A stretch of DNA of 47,614 nt from Propionibacteriaceae bacterium (GTDB lineage Bacteria; Actinomycetota; Actinomycetes; Propionibacteriales; Propionibacteriaceae): NCBI GenBank assembly GCA_025965155.1, contig JAOPXN010000011.1:1-47614 (forward strand), given 5' to 3'. Made by a program: the position numbers and the translations under genes. This document shows positions 8,850 through 18,421 of the stretch, in pieces. The stretch's first letter is position 1. Each line of letters starts with the position of its first letter. The notes beneath the pieces were generated by a model. The model worked only from the letters and a program-made list of their open reading frames with translations. It was not told where the DNA came from and did no database searches.

Positions 8850-9710
8850 GTGCCTCAGTCCATCGCCGCCCTGATAGACCTGCTCGACCTGGAGGAGATC
8901 GAGGTGGGTCTGTTCCGGGCCCGGCAGCCGGACACGCAGCTGCAGCGCGCCTTCGGCGGCCAGGTGCTAGCTCAGGCTCTGATCGCCGCCGGACGTACCG
9001 TCGACCCGGCCCGGATGCTGCACTCGATGCATGGGTACTTCCTGTTGCCCGGGCGCACCGACACGACCATGGTGTACGACGTCGAAGCGATCCGGGACGG
9101 ACGGTCGTTCTCCTCCCGGCGGGTGGTGGCACGGCAGGGAGGTCAGGTGATCTTCTACCTGTCCGCCTCCTTCCATATCGCGGAGGAGGGCTTCGACCAC
9201 CTCGACCCGATACCTGAGGGTGTACCGGGGCCGGACGAGTGCCCGCGGCTCAGCGATGTGATGGCGAAGGCCTCGGGCCGGACGCCGGATCTGTGGGAAC
9301 ACGAGTGGGGCGCTCTGGACGTGCGCTATATCGGTGACTCCCGGCCCGGCGGTGGACTGGTGGATCCGGCGCACCCGGCGCGGACCCGAGTCTGGGTCCG
9401 GGCTGACGGGGACCTCCCCGACGACCATCGGATCCATCAGGCGGTCCTGGCCTACGCCAGCGACCTGACCCTGCTGTCGGCTAGTACGGTGCCGCATGGG
9501 GTGTTGGTGGGCGTGAATGTCCAAGCCGCCTCCATCGACCACGCGATGTGGTTCCACCGACCGTTCAAGGCGGACCAGTGGCTGCTCTACGACCAGATAT
9601 CACCCACCGCGTCGGGCGCTCTCGGGCTGTCAACTGGCAGGCTGTTCCAGGACGGCACCCTGGTGTCGAACGTGGCGCAGGAAGGCCTGATCCGCCCGAT
9701 TGCGAGATAG
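8850..9710 (+). CDS. tesB: Acyl-CoA thioesterase II (TesB-like), 286 aa
   Basis: This is a double-hotdog thioesterase that hydrolyses acyl-CoA to free fatty acid and CoA. The first hotdog contains RAFGGQVLAQALIAAGRTV and HSMHGYFLLPG. The second contains SIDHAMWFH with the catalytic Asp, then ASGALGLSTGRLF and AQEGLIR with the Ser/Thr and Gln expected from the TesB triad. The length equals that of E. coli TesB (286). The start GTG 8850 gives the normal N-terminus. It is monocistronic; the next gene converges from the other strand. Confidence 0.93.
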   Translation: MPQSIAALIDLLDLEEIEVGLFRARQPDTQLQRAFGGQVLAQALIAAGRTVDPARMLHSMHGYFLLPGRTDTTMVYDVEAIRDGRSFSSRRVVARQGGQVIFYLSASFHIAEEGFDHLDPIPEGVPGPDECPRLSDVMAKASGRTPDLWEHEWGALDVRYIGDSRPGGGLVDPAHPARTRVWVRADGDLPDDHRIHQAVLAYASDLTLLSASTVPHGVLVGVNVQAASIDHAMWFHRPFKADQWLLYDQISPTASGALGLSTGRLFQDGTLVSNVAQEGLIRPIAR

Positions 9711-9766
9711 CCCGATCTCCAGGTAGCCGCAGTTGAAAGGCTCGACCCCGGCCCACAGACCAAAAG

Positions 9767-9801
9767 GGGCGGTCCCGGCACACACGGTGTCGGAACCGCC
9801 C
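9767..9801 (-). terminator. Rho-independent terminator of the SigB-like gene
   Basis: Arms 9767-9781 and 9787-9801 pair over 15 bases with one mismatch and one G-T pair, around the loop ACACG. Read on the minus strand, the hairpin is followed by CCTTTT, a short T tract. It starts 15 bases after the sigma factor stop codon. Confidence 0.75.
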
Positions 9802-9815
9802 GATGGGCGATGAGG

Positions 9816-10769
9816 TCAGGCTGCCAGAACAGACTTCCCACGCAGCTTGGCGATGGCGTGCCGCTCGATCTGGCGGACCCGCTCGGCGGTGATGCCCCAG
9901 AGAGCACCGATGTCGGCGAGCTTGGCCTGCCGACCGTCGATGAGACCGTACCGGCGGCGAACCACGTCAGCGGACCGGTCATCCAGCTGGTCCAGCAGAG
10001 CTTCCAGCCGGGCGTGCTCTTCGGCGTCGAGATACACCTCGTCCGGACCGGGCATCGGCTCGCGGGCGATCAGGTCGCCGAGAGCGGTGTCGCCACCCTC
10101 CTCGACCGGGGCATCCAGACTGACATGGTCACGGCCGTACCTGATCAGGTCCAGGACACGCTCGCTCTCCAGGCCCATCTCGTCGGCGATCTCGGCGATG
10201 TCCGGGTCACGACCCAGCCGACGCTCAAGCGTCCGACGGACCGCGCCCACCTGATTCACCTGCTCGGCTACATGCACCGGCAGCCGGACGATCCTGCCCT
10301 GCTGCGCGATACCGCGGCTGATCGACTGCCGCACCCACCAGGTGCCGTAGGTAGAGAACTTGAAGCCCTTCGTGTAGTCGAACTTCTCGACTGCGCGGAT
10401 CAGGCCCGTGTTGCCCTCCTGGACCAGGTCCAGCAGCGGCATCTGTGACCGGCCGTACTTGCGGGCCACCGACACGACAAGCCGCAGGTTCGCGGTGACG
10501 AACCGCTGGAGCGCACGCTCGCCTTCGTCCACCAGGTACTCGAGCTCGGCGCGGGTGGGCCGCTTGGCGCGTTTACCGCGCTCGGCTGCAGTGATCTCAC
10601 CGGAGAGGATCTTCTCGGCATACATGCCGACCTCGATCGCCTTGGCGAGCTCGACCTCTTCCTCGGCAGTCAACAACGGAGTCTTCGCGATTCCGTCCAG
10701 ATACAGACCTACCGCGTCCTTACCGTCGATACCTTCTGAAACCCGTGAACGAGTTACTTGTGCTACCAC
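9816..10769 (-). CDS. sigB: Group 2 (SigB-like) RNA polymerase sigma factor, 317 aa
   Basis: This is a short primary-like sigma factor without the long N-terminal extension of the principal sigma. Region 1.2 is VGLYLDGIAKTPLLTAEEEVELAK in outline. Region 2 has [42 protein letters not shown] and STYGTWWVRQSI; region 3 has RIVRLPVHVAEQVNQV. Region 4 ends ITAERVRQIERHAIAKLR, the -35 recognition helix. This layout matches actinobacterial SigB/HrdD proteins, often linked to stress or stationary phase. GTG 10769 has AAAGGGG 5 bases upstream; the upstream TTG at 10793 has no such site. It has its own terminator and a candidate ECF-type promoter. Confidence 0.92.
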   Translation of the reverse strand: MVAQVTRSRVSEGIDGKDAVGLYLDGIAKTPLLTAEEEVELAKAIEVGMYAEKILSGEITAAERGKRAKRPTRAELEYLVDEGERALQRFVTANLRLVVSVARKYGRSQMPLLDLVQEGNTGLIRAVEKFDYTKGFKFSTYGTWWVRQSISRGIAQQGRIVRLPVHVAEQVNQVGAVRRTLERRLGRDPDIAEIADEMGLESERVLDLIRYGRDHVSLDAPVEEGGDTALGDLIAREPMPGPDEVYLDAEEHARLEALLDQLDDRSADVVRRRYGLIDGRQAKLADIGALWGITAERVRQIERHAIAKLRGKSVLAA

Positions 10770-10798
10770 TGTGGCCCCTTTCGTTGCCTTCAATACAT

Positions 10799-10826
10799 CA
10801 ACGCACCGGGAGTGGCAAAGGATTCC
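10799..10826 (-). promoter_or_regulatory. Candidate ECF-type promoter (GGAAT-n19-GTTG) of the SigB-like gene
   Basis: On the minus strand GGAAT (10822-10826) is followed after 19 bases by GTTG (10799-10802). This resembles the GGAAC/GTT promoters used by SigE-type ECF factors, which are known to drive sigB in Mycobacterium tuberculosis. Transcription would begin near 10791, giving a leader of about 20 bases with AAAGGGG. Confidence 0.35.
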
Positions 10827-11046
10827 TCACCTGCCCTGAAGAATCCCTGAGACTGTTCCCGGGGGCATCCCGTACTGAGTATTCGGAACCGGGTGGTCGG
10901 TCGGATGCGATCTGCTCCGATCGAATCTCCTCCGGCCGACCAGAACGCGCGAAGCCGTGGACGGCGATCGGCTACTGAAGGTCGCCCACTCCGCCTCGAT
11001 TACCCGTATCCGGGCAGCACAAAACTCCAGAACCACCATTGAGGCC

Positions 11047-13209
11047 TTAGGGGTTTGTCTGGGGCGCCACCTGATCGATGATCCAGGCGTACTCGAATGC
11101 GATTTCCTTCCAGCTGTTGTAACGGCCGCTGACTCCGCCGTGCCCGGCCACCATCTCGGTCTTGAGCAGGATCGGCTTGTCGTCGCCGTTCAGGGCCACT
11201 TGCCGAAGCGCTGCCACCCACTTGGCGGGCTCCACGTAGAAGACCCGGGTGTCGTTCAGGCTCGTAGTGGCCAGGATCGCCGGATACTCGGTTGGCCTCA
11301 GGTTCTCGTACGGGGTGTACTCCTTCATGTACGCATAGACCTCCGGGTCGTGCAGCGGGTCGCCCCATTCCTCCCACTCGATCACCGTCAGCGGCAGGTT
11401 CGGGTCCAAGATGGTGGTCAAGGCGTCCACGAAAGGCACCGCGGCGTGGATGGCCCGGAAGGTTCCCGGCGCCAGATTCGCCACTGCACCCATCAGCAGC
11501 CCGCCGGCGCTGCCGCCGCGGGCCGCCAGCCGGTCGTGCGAGGTGTAGCCCTGCTCGACCAGCCACTCGGCGGCGGCGACGAAGTCGGTGAAGGTGTTCT
11601 TCTTGGTCAGCGTCTTGCCGTTCTCGTACCAGCTGCGGCCCATCTCACCGCCGCCCCGGACATGGGCCACCGCGAAGACGAACCCGCGATCCAGCAGCGA
11701 CAGCCGGGAGATGGCGAACGCCGGATCGATGGGGATCTCGTACGAGCCGTAGCCGTACAGCACGGCCGGGGCGCTCCCGTCCCGTGGCACGTCGCGCCTG
11801 CGCACGATTGACACTGGGATCTGCGTCCCGTCCTGCGCCGGAGCCCAGCCGCGTTCTTGGACATAGTCGTCGGGGTTGTAGGGGCCGTGCTCGGGATCGT
11901 CCTGGACCGGGGTGCGCTTCAACAGCGTCAGCTCGCCGCTGGTCAGGTCGTAGTCGTAGACCGAGTCGGGGGTGAGCATCGACCCATAGCTCAGCCGGAT
12001 CGTGGTGGCGTCGTAGTCGGCCGCACCGGAGGACTCCACTGTGAACAGGGGCTCGTCGAACTCGATGTCGGAGCCTGCGCCGAAGTTGCCGTCGGCGTCG
12101 CGAGGCAGCACGTGCAGCCCGGTCAGCCCGTTGCGACGGAGCGAGACCACCGCGTGTCCGGCGAAGGCGCTGACCCCGGTCAGCCGCACCCCGGGCTCAT
12201 GGTCGATGACCGGAGTCCACTGCTCGTGGCTGGTGGCGTCCAGCGGCGCCTGCGCCAGGGCGAAGTCCTCTGCGCCGTCGTTGTGCACGATCAGCAGCCG
12301 GTCACCGGCAGGTTCGACGTCGTACTCGATTCCCTGCCGCCGGGGCGCCACAACGCGCGGGACACCTTCGGGGTCGGCTGCGCTGAGCAGGCTGAACTCC
12401 GACGTCAGCTTGCTGCCGGCGCCGATCACGATCCACTCGTCGTCCCGGCTGGCATCCACCCCGATCCAGAAACGTTCGTCGGTCTCGATCACAACGTCGG
12501 CGTCCGCGGCTGCATCGGTGCCGATCTTGTGCCGGCGGACTACGTACGGTCGCCAGGCATCGTCCGCCCGGGTGTAGAAGACGTGGCTGTTACCGGCCCA
12601 GGCGAGGCCGTACGCGGTGTCCTCGATCACGTCCGGCAGCAGCTCACCGGTCCTCAGGTCCTTGAACCGCACCGTGAAACGCTCACCCCCGCTGATGTCG
12701 GTGGAATATCCGAGCAGCGTGCCGTCGACGGAAACTGCGAAGGCGCCGATGGCGAAGAACTCGTGTCCCGCGGCGGCGACGTTGGCGTCCAGCAAGACCT
12801 CTTCGCCCTCGATATCCCCCTCGATCGCGGGCGGGGTGTGCCGGTCCACGGCGGCAACCCGGCAGTAGATCGGGTAGTCCGACCCCTCGACGGTGCGAAC
12901 GTAGTACCAGTACGCCGAGGGTGAGCCGTCCGGCGCTGAAGCGTGCGAGGTGTAGGTCGGTACCGACAGGTCGGTCTCCTTGGTCCGCGCCTTGATCTCG
13001 TCGAAGATGGCGTTGCGCAGTGGGTCCAGGTGAGCTGTCCGGGCCTCGGTAAAGGCGTTCTCCGCCTCCAGGTAGGCGAGGACGTCCGGGTTCTCCTTGT
13101 CACGCAGCCACTCGTACGGGTCGTCGAACTGGTCGCCGTGGTGGTTACGGGGCCGCGGACGCTGCTCCGCAATCGGGGGGGAGGCGTCAGGGCCGGGACT
13201 GGTCGACAT
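11047..13209 (-). CDS. ptrB: Oligopeptidase B-like serine peptidase (family S9A), 720 aa
   Basis: This is a cytosolic serine peptidase of the prolyl oligopeptidase family, oligopeptidase B branch, which cuts short peptides after basic residues. An N-terminal beta-propeller spans about residues 30-430. The alpha/beta-hydrolase domain follows. The nucleophile Ser lies in ARGGSAGGLL near residue 565, the Asp in TSLNDTRVFYVEP near 652, and the His in AGHGGVSGRY near 689. The N-terminus HHGDQFDDPYEWLRD is typical of the family, and the length fits. ATG 13209 is directly preceded, 7 bases away, by TAAGGT, so the mRNA may be leaderless. Confidence 0.93.
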   Translation of the reverse strand: MSTSPGPDASPPIAEQRPRPRNHHGDQFDDPYEWLRDKENPDVLAYLEAENAFTEARTAHLDPLRNAIFDEIKARTKETDLSVPTYTSHASAPDGSPSAYWYYVRTVEGSDYPIYCRVAAVDRHTPPAIEGDIEGEEVLLDANVAAAGHEFFAIGAFAVSVDGTLLGYSTDISGGERFTVRFKDLRTGELLPDVIEDTAYGLAWAGNSHVFYTRADDAWRPYVVRRHKIGTDAAADADVVIETDERFWIGVDASRDDEWIVIGAGSKLTSEFSLLSAADPEGVPRVVAPRRQGIEYDVEPAGDRLLIVHNDGAEDFALAQAPLDATSHEQWTPVIDHEPGVRLTGVSAFAGHAVVSLRRNGLTGLHVLPRDADGNFGAGSDIEFDEPLFTVESSGAADYDATTIRLSYGSMLTPDSVYDYDLTSGELTLLKRTPVQDDPEHGPYNPDDYVQERGWAPAQDGTQIPVSIVRRRDVPRDGSAPAVLYGYGSYEIPIDPAFAISRLSLLDRGFVFAVAHVRGGGEMGRSWYENGKTLTKKNTFTDFVAAAEWLVEQGYTSHDRLAARGGSAGGLLMGAVANLAPGTFRAIHAAVPFVDALTTILDPNLPLTVIEWEEWGDPLHDPEVYAYMKEYTPYENLRPTEYPAILATTSLNDTRVFYVEPAKWVAALRQVALNGDDKPILLKTEMVAGHGGVSGRYNSWKEIAFEYAWIIDQVAPQTNP

Positions 13210-13215
13210 GTCGCG

Positions 13216-13221
13216 ACCTTA
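13216..13221 (-). promoter_or_regulatory. -10 box TAAGGT, likely leaderless promoter of ptrB
   Basis: On the minus strand TAAGGT is separated by CGCGAC from ATG 13209. The same AAGG could be read as a ribosome binding site on a longer mRNA. Confidence 0.4.
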
Positions 13222-13237
13222 CCGCTCCGCGCTGACA

Positions 13238-13302
13238 GCCTATGAGGGTGAGGCCGCGCTTCGCGCGACTGCCTATGAGGGGAGGCCGCGCTCCGCGCGG
13301 AC
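13238..13302. repeat. Tandem pair of about 33-bp GC-rich hairpin units
   Basis: Two adjacent imperfect copies (13238-13270 and 13271-13302) both begin GCCTATGAGGG and contain GAGGCCGCGC followed by CGCGCG. Each can fold through CCGCGC/GCGCGG into a very stable hairpin. The pair fills the space between the ptrB start and the stop of the next gene on the same strand, so it could act as a terminator or pause site. Confidence 0.7.
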
Positions 13303-13304
13303 CG

Positions 13305-14120
13305 TCAGAGCCGGCGTACCGTGAGGATCTGCTCGGCGCGACCGATTGGCCCGGACTCGTCAAAGAGCGTCGAGGAGGTCAGCCCTACGCCGTCCCGGCC
13401 GAAGATGACATGGGTGTCCAGGCCCACCCACTGACCCTGAGGTAACCGGTAGAGGTGGATCGACAGGTCGGTGTTGGGGAACATCCAGGAGCTGGGTGGC
13501 ACCCGGACCGCGATGCCGTTGGCGGTGTCCACCAGCCCGACGAACCGTGCCAGGTCGCTGGGCCTCTCATCCTCCACCAGGGTCTTGTCGGTCCGCAGCC
13601 ACGCTTTCACCCGGCCGGGGCCGGCGCCCGGCCCGACTCGGATCTTCAACGACGAGATATAGCCGCCGCGCCAGACGTCGGTGCCGTGCCAGACGTCCCA
13701 CGACTCGGGTTCCGGTAACGGGTCGGGCTGGCCGCCGGCCACCTCGATGGTGTCTTGGCGCGACAGCAGCCAGGCGCGGGCCAGCACCGCTGGGCGGCCG
13801 GCGATGGTCATGGTGGCCTGGACGAGCTCGATGGTGCGACCGGGCCGAATCATCTCGACGCTGATGTGGCTGGGTAGTGCCGGAATCAGGCCCAGGATGT
13901 CGTAGCTGATGCGGACGATCTGGAGGTCGCTGGCTGCGGTGGGACGGCTCGCTAGATACTCCTCGACCTCGTGCAGGATCAGGCCCGACACCGGACCCAT
14001 GTGCTGTTCATGGGACTGCCACGCGCCTTGCGCGTGCAGCGTGGGGAGGTAGGTGTGAGGTCCGACCCGGCGGTAGTAGGCGGGGGAGTGCGGGTCGAGG
14101 TCGATCGCCGAGGAAGTCAT
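13305..14120 (-). CDS. Thioesterase-family protein (double hotdog-like), 271 aa
   Basis: The N-terminal half contains HMGPVSGLILHEVEEYL and then ISYDILGLIPALP with MIRPGRTIELVQATM, the hotdog pattern of acyl-CoA thioesterase-like proteins. The second half has SSWMFPNTDLSIHLYRLPQGQWVGLDTHV, in which the expected Asp and the strand order of a second hotdog can be seen, and FDESGPIGRAEQ near the end. The function is probably hydrolysis of an acyl-CoA or related thioester; the substrate is unknown. The longer frame running upstream to 14774 is an artefact opposite the GCS2 gene. ATG 14120 has AAGGA 4 bases before it. Confidence 0.82.
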   Translation of the reverse strand: MTSSAIDLDPHSPAYYRRVGPHTYLPTLHAQGAWQSHEQHMGPVSGLILHEVEEYLASRPTAASDLQIVRISYDILGLIPALPSHISVEMIRPGRTIELVQATMTIAGRPAVLARAWLLSRQDTIEVAGGQPDPLPEPESWDVWHGTDVWRGGYISSLKIRVGPGAGPGRVKAWLRTDKTLVEDERPSDLARFVGLVDTANGIAVRVPPSSWMFPNTDLSIHLYRLPQGQWVGLDTHVIFGRDGVGLTSSTLFDESGPIGRAEQILTVRRL

Positions 14121-14229
14121 GGAGTCCTTCTGCTCTGGGGATCGTCGCTGCCCGACGGGGGTTCCGGGCGACCCCACAAATCCTAGTGCCGCGGTCCGCG
14201 TAGGCGGCAGTATGGGTGAGGATAGGCCC

Positions 14230-15705
14230 ATGGGCGAAGAGGTCGACGCGACACAGTTCACGCGTGAAGATCGAAAGCGGCATCGGGCCAAGGTTCGCAA
14301 GGGTCTGGACGTCCTCGCCAGGATGCTGAACGAGTCCAGGTTCGACTTCGAACGACCGATGGCGGGTCTGGAGATCGAGCTCAACCTGGTCGACGACCGA
14401 TATGAGCCGGCGATGCGAAATGCCGAGGTGCTGGAGGCGATCGCCGATCCGCAGTTCCAGACCGAGCTGGGCCGGTTCAACATCGAGATCAACGTCCCCC
14501 CACGTCGACTCGGTGACGGCGGGCTGACCTCGTTCGAGGAGTCGGTACGCAAGGCCTTGAACGACGCGAACGCCAAGGCGAAGGGGATCGGAACCCAGTT
14601 CGCGATGATCGGCATCCTCCCGACGCTGCACCCCGAGCACGTCACCGAGGACTCGGTGTCGAAGAACCCTCGGTACTCGCTGCTGGACCAGCAGATCTTC
14701 GCCGCCCGCGGCGAGGACCTGGAGATCGTAATCGACGGTGTCGAGCGGCTGCACATGACCTCGGACACGATCATGCCGGAGGCTGCCTGTACCTCGACCC
14801 AGGTGCACCTTCAGGTCAGCCCGGACGACTTCGCCGGCTACTGGAACGCCGCGCAGGCGGTTGCCGGCATCCAGCTGGCCGTCGGCGCCAACTCGCCATA
14901 CCTGTTCGGGCGGGAGCTGGTCGCCGAGACGCGGATCCCGCTGTTCGAACAGAGCACCGACACTCGAAGTGAGGAGCTCAAGGCCCAGGGGGTACGCCCG
15001 CGGGTCTGGTTCGGCGAGCGGTGGATCACGTCCATCTTCGACCTGTTCGAGGAGAACTCGCTCTATTTCCCGGCGCTGCTGCCGATCAGTAGCGACGAGG
15101 ACCCGGTCGCGGTGCTGGACGCGGGCGGAACCCCGCGGCTGGACGAGCTGCGGCTGCACAACGGGACCGTGTACCGCTGGAACAGGCCGGTCTATGACGT
15201 GACCGGCGACACGCCCCATCTGCGGGTGGAGAACCGGGTACTGCCGGCCGGGCCGACCGTGGTGGACACGATGGCGAACGCCGCGTTCTTCGCCGGCATC
15301 GTCCGAGCACTCGCCGACGAGGATCGGCCGGTCTGGTCGCAGATGTCATTCCACGCCGCGAACGACAACTTCGTCGCCGGCATCCGGGACGGGATTCAGG
15401 CCGACGTCTACTGGCCGCAGGCCGGTCAGGTGAAGGCCTCCGAGCTCGTGCTGCGCAAGCTCTTGCCGCTGGCCGCGAAAGGACTGCAGAGCTGGGGGGT
15501 GGAGGACTCTGAAAGCGGCCGGCTGCTCGATGTGATCGAACGGCGCTGTCTTCGTGCGGTCAACGGGTCGACATGGCAGACTGCGGAGGTGTCCAGGCGT
15601 GAAGCGGCCGGGGACGACCGGCGGGAGGCACTGCGCGGGATGCTAGGCAGCTATCTGGACCACATGCACAGCAACGAACCTGTTCACACCTGGGAGGCGG
15701 AGTAA
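14230..15705 (+). CDS. GCS2-family glutamate--cysteine ligase-like protein, 491 aa
   Basis: This protein belongs to the carboxylate-amine ligase family GCS2 (gamma-glutamylcysteine ligase type). Landmarks are GLEIELNLVDDRYEP near the N-terminus, FNIEINVPPRRL with the conserved acidic residues, HLQVSPDDFAGYWNAAQ, GANSPYLFG and RVENRVLPAGPTVVDTMANA. It would join glutamate to an amine or amino acid using ATP. Actinobacteria mostly use mycothiol rather than glutathione, so the true substrate is open. ATG 14230 (GAGG 8 bases upstream) is preferred; ATG 14212 is possible. The stop is directly followed by the start of the universal stress gene, implying co-translation. Confidence 0.82.
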   Translation: MGEEVDATQFTREDRKRHRAKVRKGLDVLARMLNESRFDFERPMAGLEIELNLVDDRYEPAMRNAEVLEAIADPQFQTELGRFNIEINVPPRRLGDGGLTSFEESVRKALNDANAKAKGIGTQFAMIGILPTLHPEHVTEDSVSKNPRYSLLDQQIFAARGEDLEIVIDGVERLHMTSDTIMPEAACTSTQVHLQVSPDDFAGYWNAAQAVAGIQLAVGANSPYLFGRELVAETRIPLFEQSTDTRSEELKAQGVRPRVWFGERWITSIFDLFEENSLYFPALLPISSDEDPVAVLDAGGTPRLDELRLHNGTVYRWNRPVYDVTGDTPHLRVENRVLPAGPTVVDTMANAAFFAGIVRALADEDRPVWSQMSFHAANDNFVAGIRDGIQADVYWPQAGQVKASELVLRKLLPLAAKGLQSWGVEDSESGRLLDVIERRCLRAVNGSTWQTAEVSRREAAGDDRREALRGMLGSYLDHMHSNEPVHTWEAE

Positions 15706-16101
15706 ATGGCGCAGTCTGCGGCCGGTATGTCGACGATCGTTGTCGGCTACTCATCAAAGCCGGAGGGACGGGCTGCTCTGGAGCGGGCTGTCGCCGAGGC
15801 GACCCTGCGCCACTCCAGGCTGATCGTCGTCCACACCTCGCCCGAGGACGAAGTGGCCTCGCTGAACTCCCAGCTGCAGGGATCCGGGGTGGCGTACGAG
15901 GTACGGCAGGCACCGGACGCGCTCGACCCGGCCGAGGAGCTGATCAGCGCCGCCGAGAGCTCCGATGCCGAGTTCATCGTGATCGGGCTGCGACGGCGCT
16001 CGCCGGTGGGCAAGTTGCTGTTGGGCAGCAACGCCCAGCGAGTGCTGCTGGACGCGTCCTGCCCCGTGCTTGCCGTCAAGGCCGAACCCCAGAGAGCCTG
16101 A
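15706..16101 (+). CDS. Universal stress protein (UspA family), 131 aa
   Basis: This is a single Usp domain. It starts TIVVGYSSKPEGRAALERAV, has DAEFIVIGLRRRSPVGKLLLGSNAQRVLLD (the G-x2-G-x9-G-S/N type nucleotide-binding loop, of which GKLLLGSNA is the core), and ends CPVLAVKAEP. Family members with this loop bind ATP and respond to stress. The ATG abuts the TAA of the GCS2 gene, with GGAGG inside that gene's last codons, so the two form an operon. Confidence 0.92.
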   Translation: MAQSAAGMSTIVVGYSSKPEGRAALERAVAEATLRHSRLIVVHTSPEDEVASLNSQLQGSGVAYEVRQAPDALDPAEELISAAESSDAEFIVIGLRRRSPVGKLLLGSNAQRVLLDASCPVLAVKAEPQRA

Positions 16102-16390
16102 CCTCGCCCCCTGCTGCAGGGCAGGGACTCCAAGAACACGATCTCGCGAGTTGGCTGTTGGTGGCCCGGCGTACGCTTCGAGGACCGACCTTTCGGACCG
16201 CGGACCGACGCCCAGACCGGAAACGGGACGGGCCCAGCAGCCGCAGCACCGCGGGGTCGACACGCAGGTAAACAAGTGCCGGTTCGGTTCCTTTGGGCAG
16301 TCGTGCCAGAATACGTGTTGGAGCACCTATTGACTCCGAATGGGCGCTGCCTGCCCTGATTTCATATCCGGTATGTCCGAGAGGTTCTTT

Positions 16391-17773
<1,383 letters not shown>

Positions 17774-17825
17774 ACCTGAACCGGTCTCCGACGGCAGGGA
17801 TCAGACCCCGCCTCCGGCGGCAGCT

Positions 17826-17860
17826 GAGCCCCCGTACACCGTGATGGTGTGCGGGGGCTC
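17826..17860 (+). terminator. Strong hairpin terminator after sigA
   Basis: Arms 17826-17840 and 17846-17860 (GAGCCCCCGTACACC and its complement with one G-T pair) surround the loop GTGAT. There is no long T tract, as is common for actinobacterial terminators. Confidence 0.75.
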
Positions 17861-17914
17861 GTGCGTTAGCTGACCGGTCGACGGATCCGACGTACTGGCC
17901 CCGTTAGATGCACG

Positions 17915-17946
17915 GCGGCCCCCCGCAACGAGTTGCGAGGGGCCGC
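17915..17946. terminator. Hairpin terminator between sigA and the DUF7455 gene
   Basis: GCGGCCCCCCGCAAC pairs with GTTGCGAGGGGCCGC with one mismatch and a tight loop. It lies 20 bases beyond the stop of the leftward DUF7455 gene, so it most likely ends that transcript, and it may also back up the sigA terminator. Confidence 0.65.
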
Positions 17947-17965
17947 TCCGGTGTTCAGCGACGGA

Positions 17966-18163
17966 TCAGCTGATCCGCGCAGACTCGTCGTGGATCTTCA
18001 GCGCCACCTGTTTCAGCTTGTCGGCGTGCTCCTTGCCGTGGTGCGCACAGAAGAGGAGGTCGTAACCGCCGGCGAGCGTCACTCGCATATAGGCCTGCGC
18101 GCCGCAACGATCACAGCGATCCGCCGCGTTCAGGGCGGCGTCTTCGATGACTGTAGTGCTCAC
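17966..18163 (-). CDS. DUF7455-like small zinc-ribbon-like protein, 65 aa
   Basis: This is a conserved small actinobacterial protein. It has a CDRCGAQAY knuckle and a second FCAHHGKEH knuckle, which together could hold one zinc ion. Between them lies a short beta hairpin (MRVTLAGGYDLL), and the C-terminus is helical. The function is unknown. GTG 18163 has AGAGAGG 5 bases upstream. It is divergent from parE. The position next to sigA and parE recurs in actinobacteria to my knowledge, but this is memory rather than evidence from the window. Confidence 0.85.
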   Translation of the reverse strand: MSTTVIEDAALNAADRCDRCGAQAYMRVTLAGGYDLLFCAHHGKEHADKLKQVALKIHDESARIS

Positions 18164-18186
18164 GTGGGCCTCTCTTTCCTGGAGTC

Positions 18187-18211
18187 CGATCCTCTACTGT
18201 TCGGAGGATCG
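18187..18211. promoter_or_regulatory. Inverted repeat CGATCCTC-n9-GAGGATCG upstream of the DUF7455 gene
   Basis: Perfect 8-base arms (18187-18194 and 18204-18211) flank TACTGTTCG. They lie 24-48 bases before the DUF7455 start in an unusually AT-rich divergent region. It could be an operator or a leader hairpin. Confidence 0.4.
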
Positions 18212-18409
18212 TGCTGTTGTCCTAAATACAACCTACGACTAGTCAACATCCAACTAGACCTCGATTGTTCCCTTAGCGTGTCTCGACCTCATGACTCTTG
18301 TGTAACGAAGTCGTCCATAGAGTACGTGAGCCTCCTCACTATCTGCAGTTCGGATGCCGACACCGATCGGATTGCTCCGAAGGTACGCCGGGCTGTCACC
18401 GGCGCGGGA

Positions 18410-18415
18410 TAGTCT
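18410..18415 (+). promoter_or_regulatory. -10 box TAGTCT, likely leaderless promoter of parE
   Basis: TAGTCT ends 7 bases before GTG 18422, and no ribosome binding site is visible in the gap. No good -35 is seen. Confidence 0.45.
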
Positions 18416-18421
18416 TCGTGG

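Noticed and set aside
13305-14774. 489-aa version of the thioesterase-like protein
   Set aside because: The extra N-terminal 218 residues lie opposite the GCS2 gene. A good ribosome binding site and ATG at 14120 give the normal protein.
16330-16358. sigA promoter with -35 TTGACT at 16330-16335
   Set aside because: No acceptable -10 lies 16-19 bases downstream.
18187-18211. LexA/SOS box
   Set aside because: The arms do not match the actinobacterial TCGAAC-n4-GTTCGA pattern.
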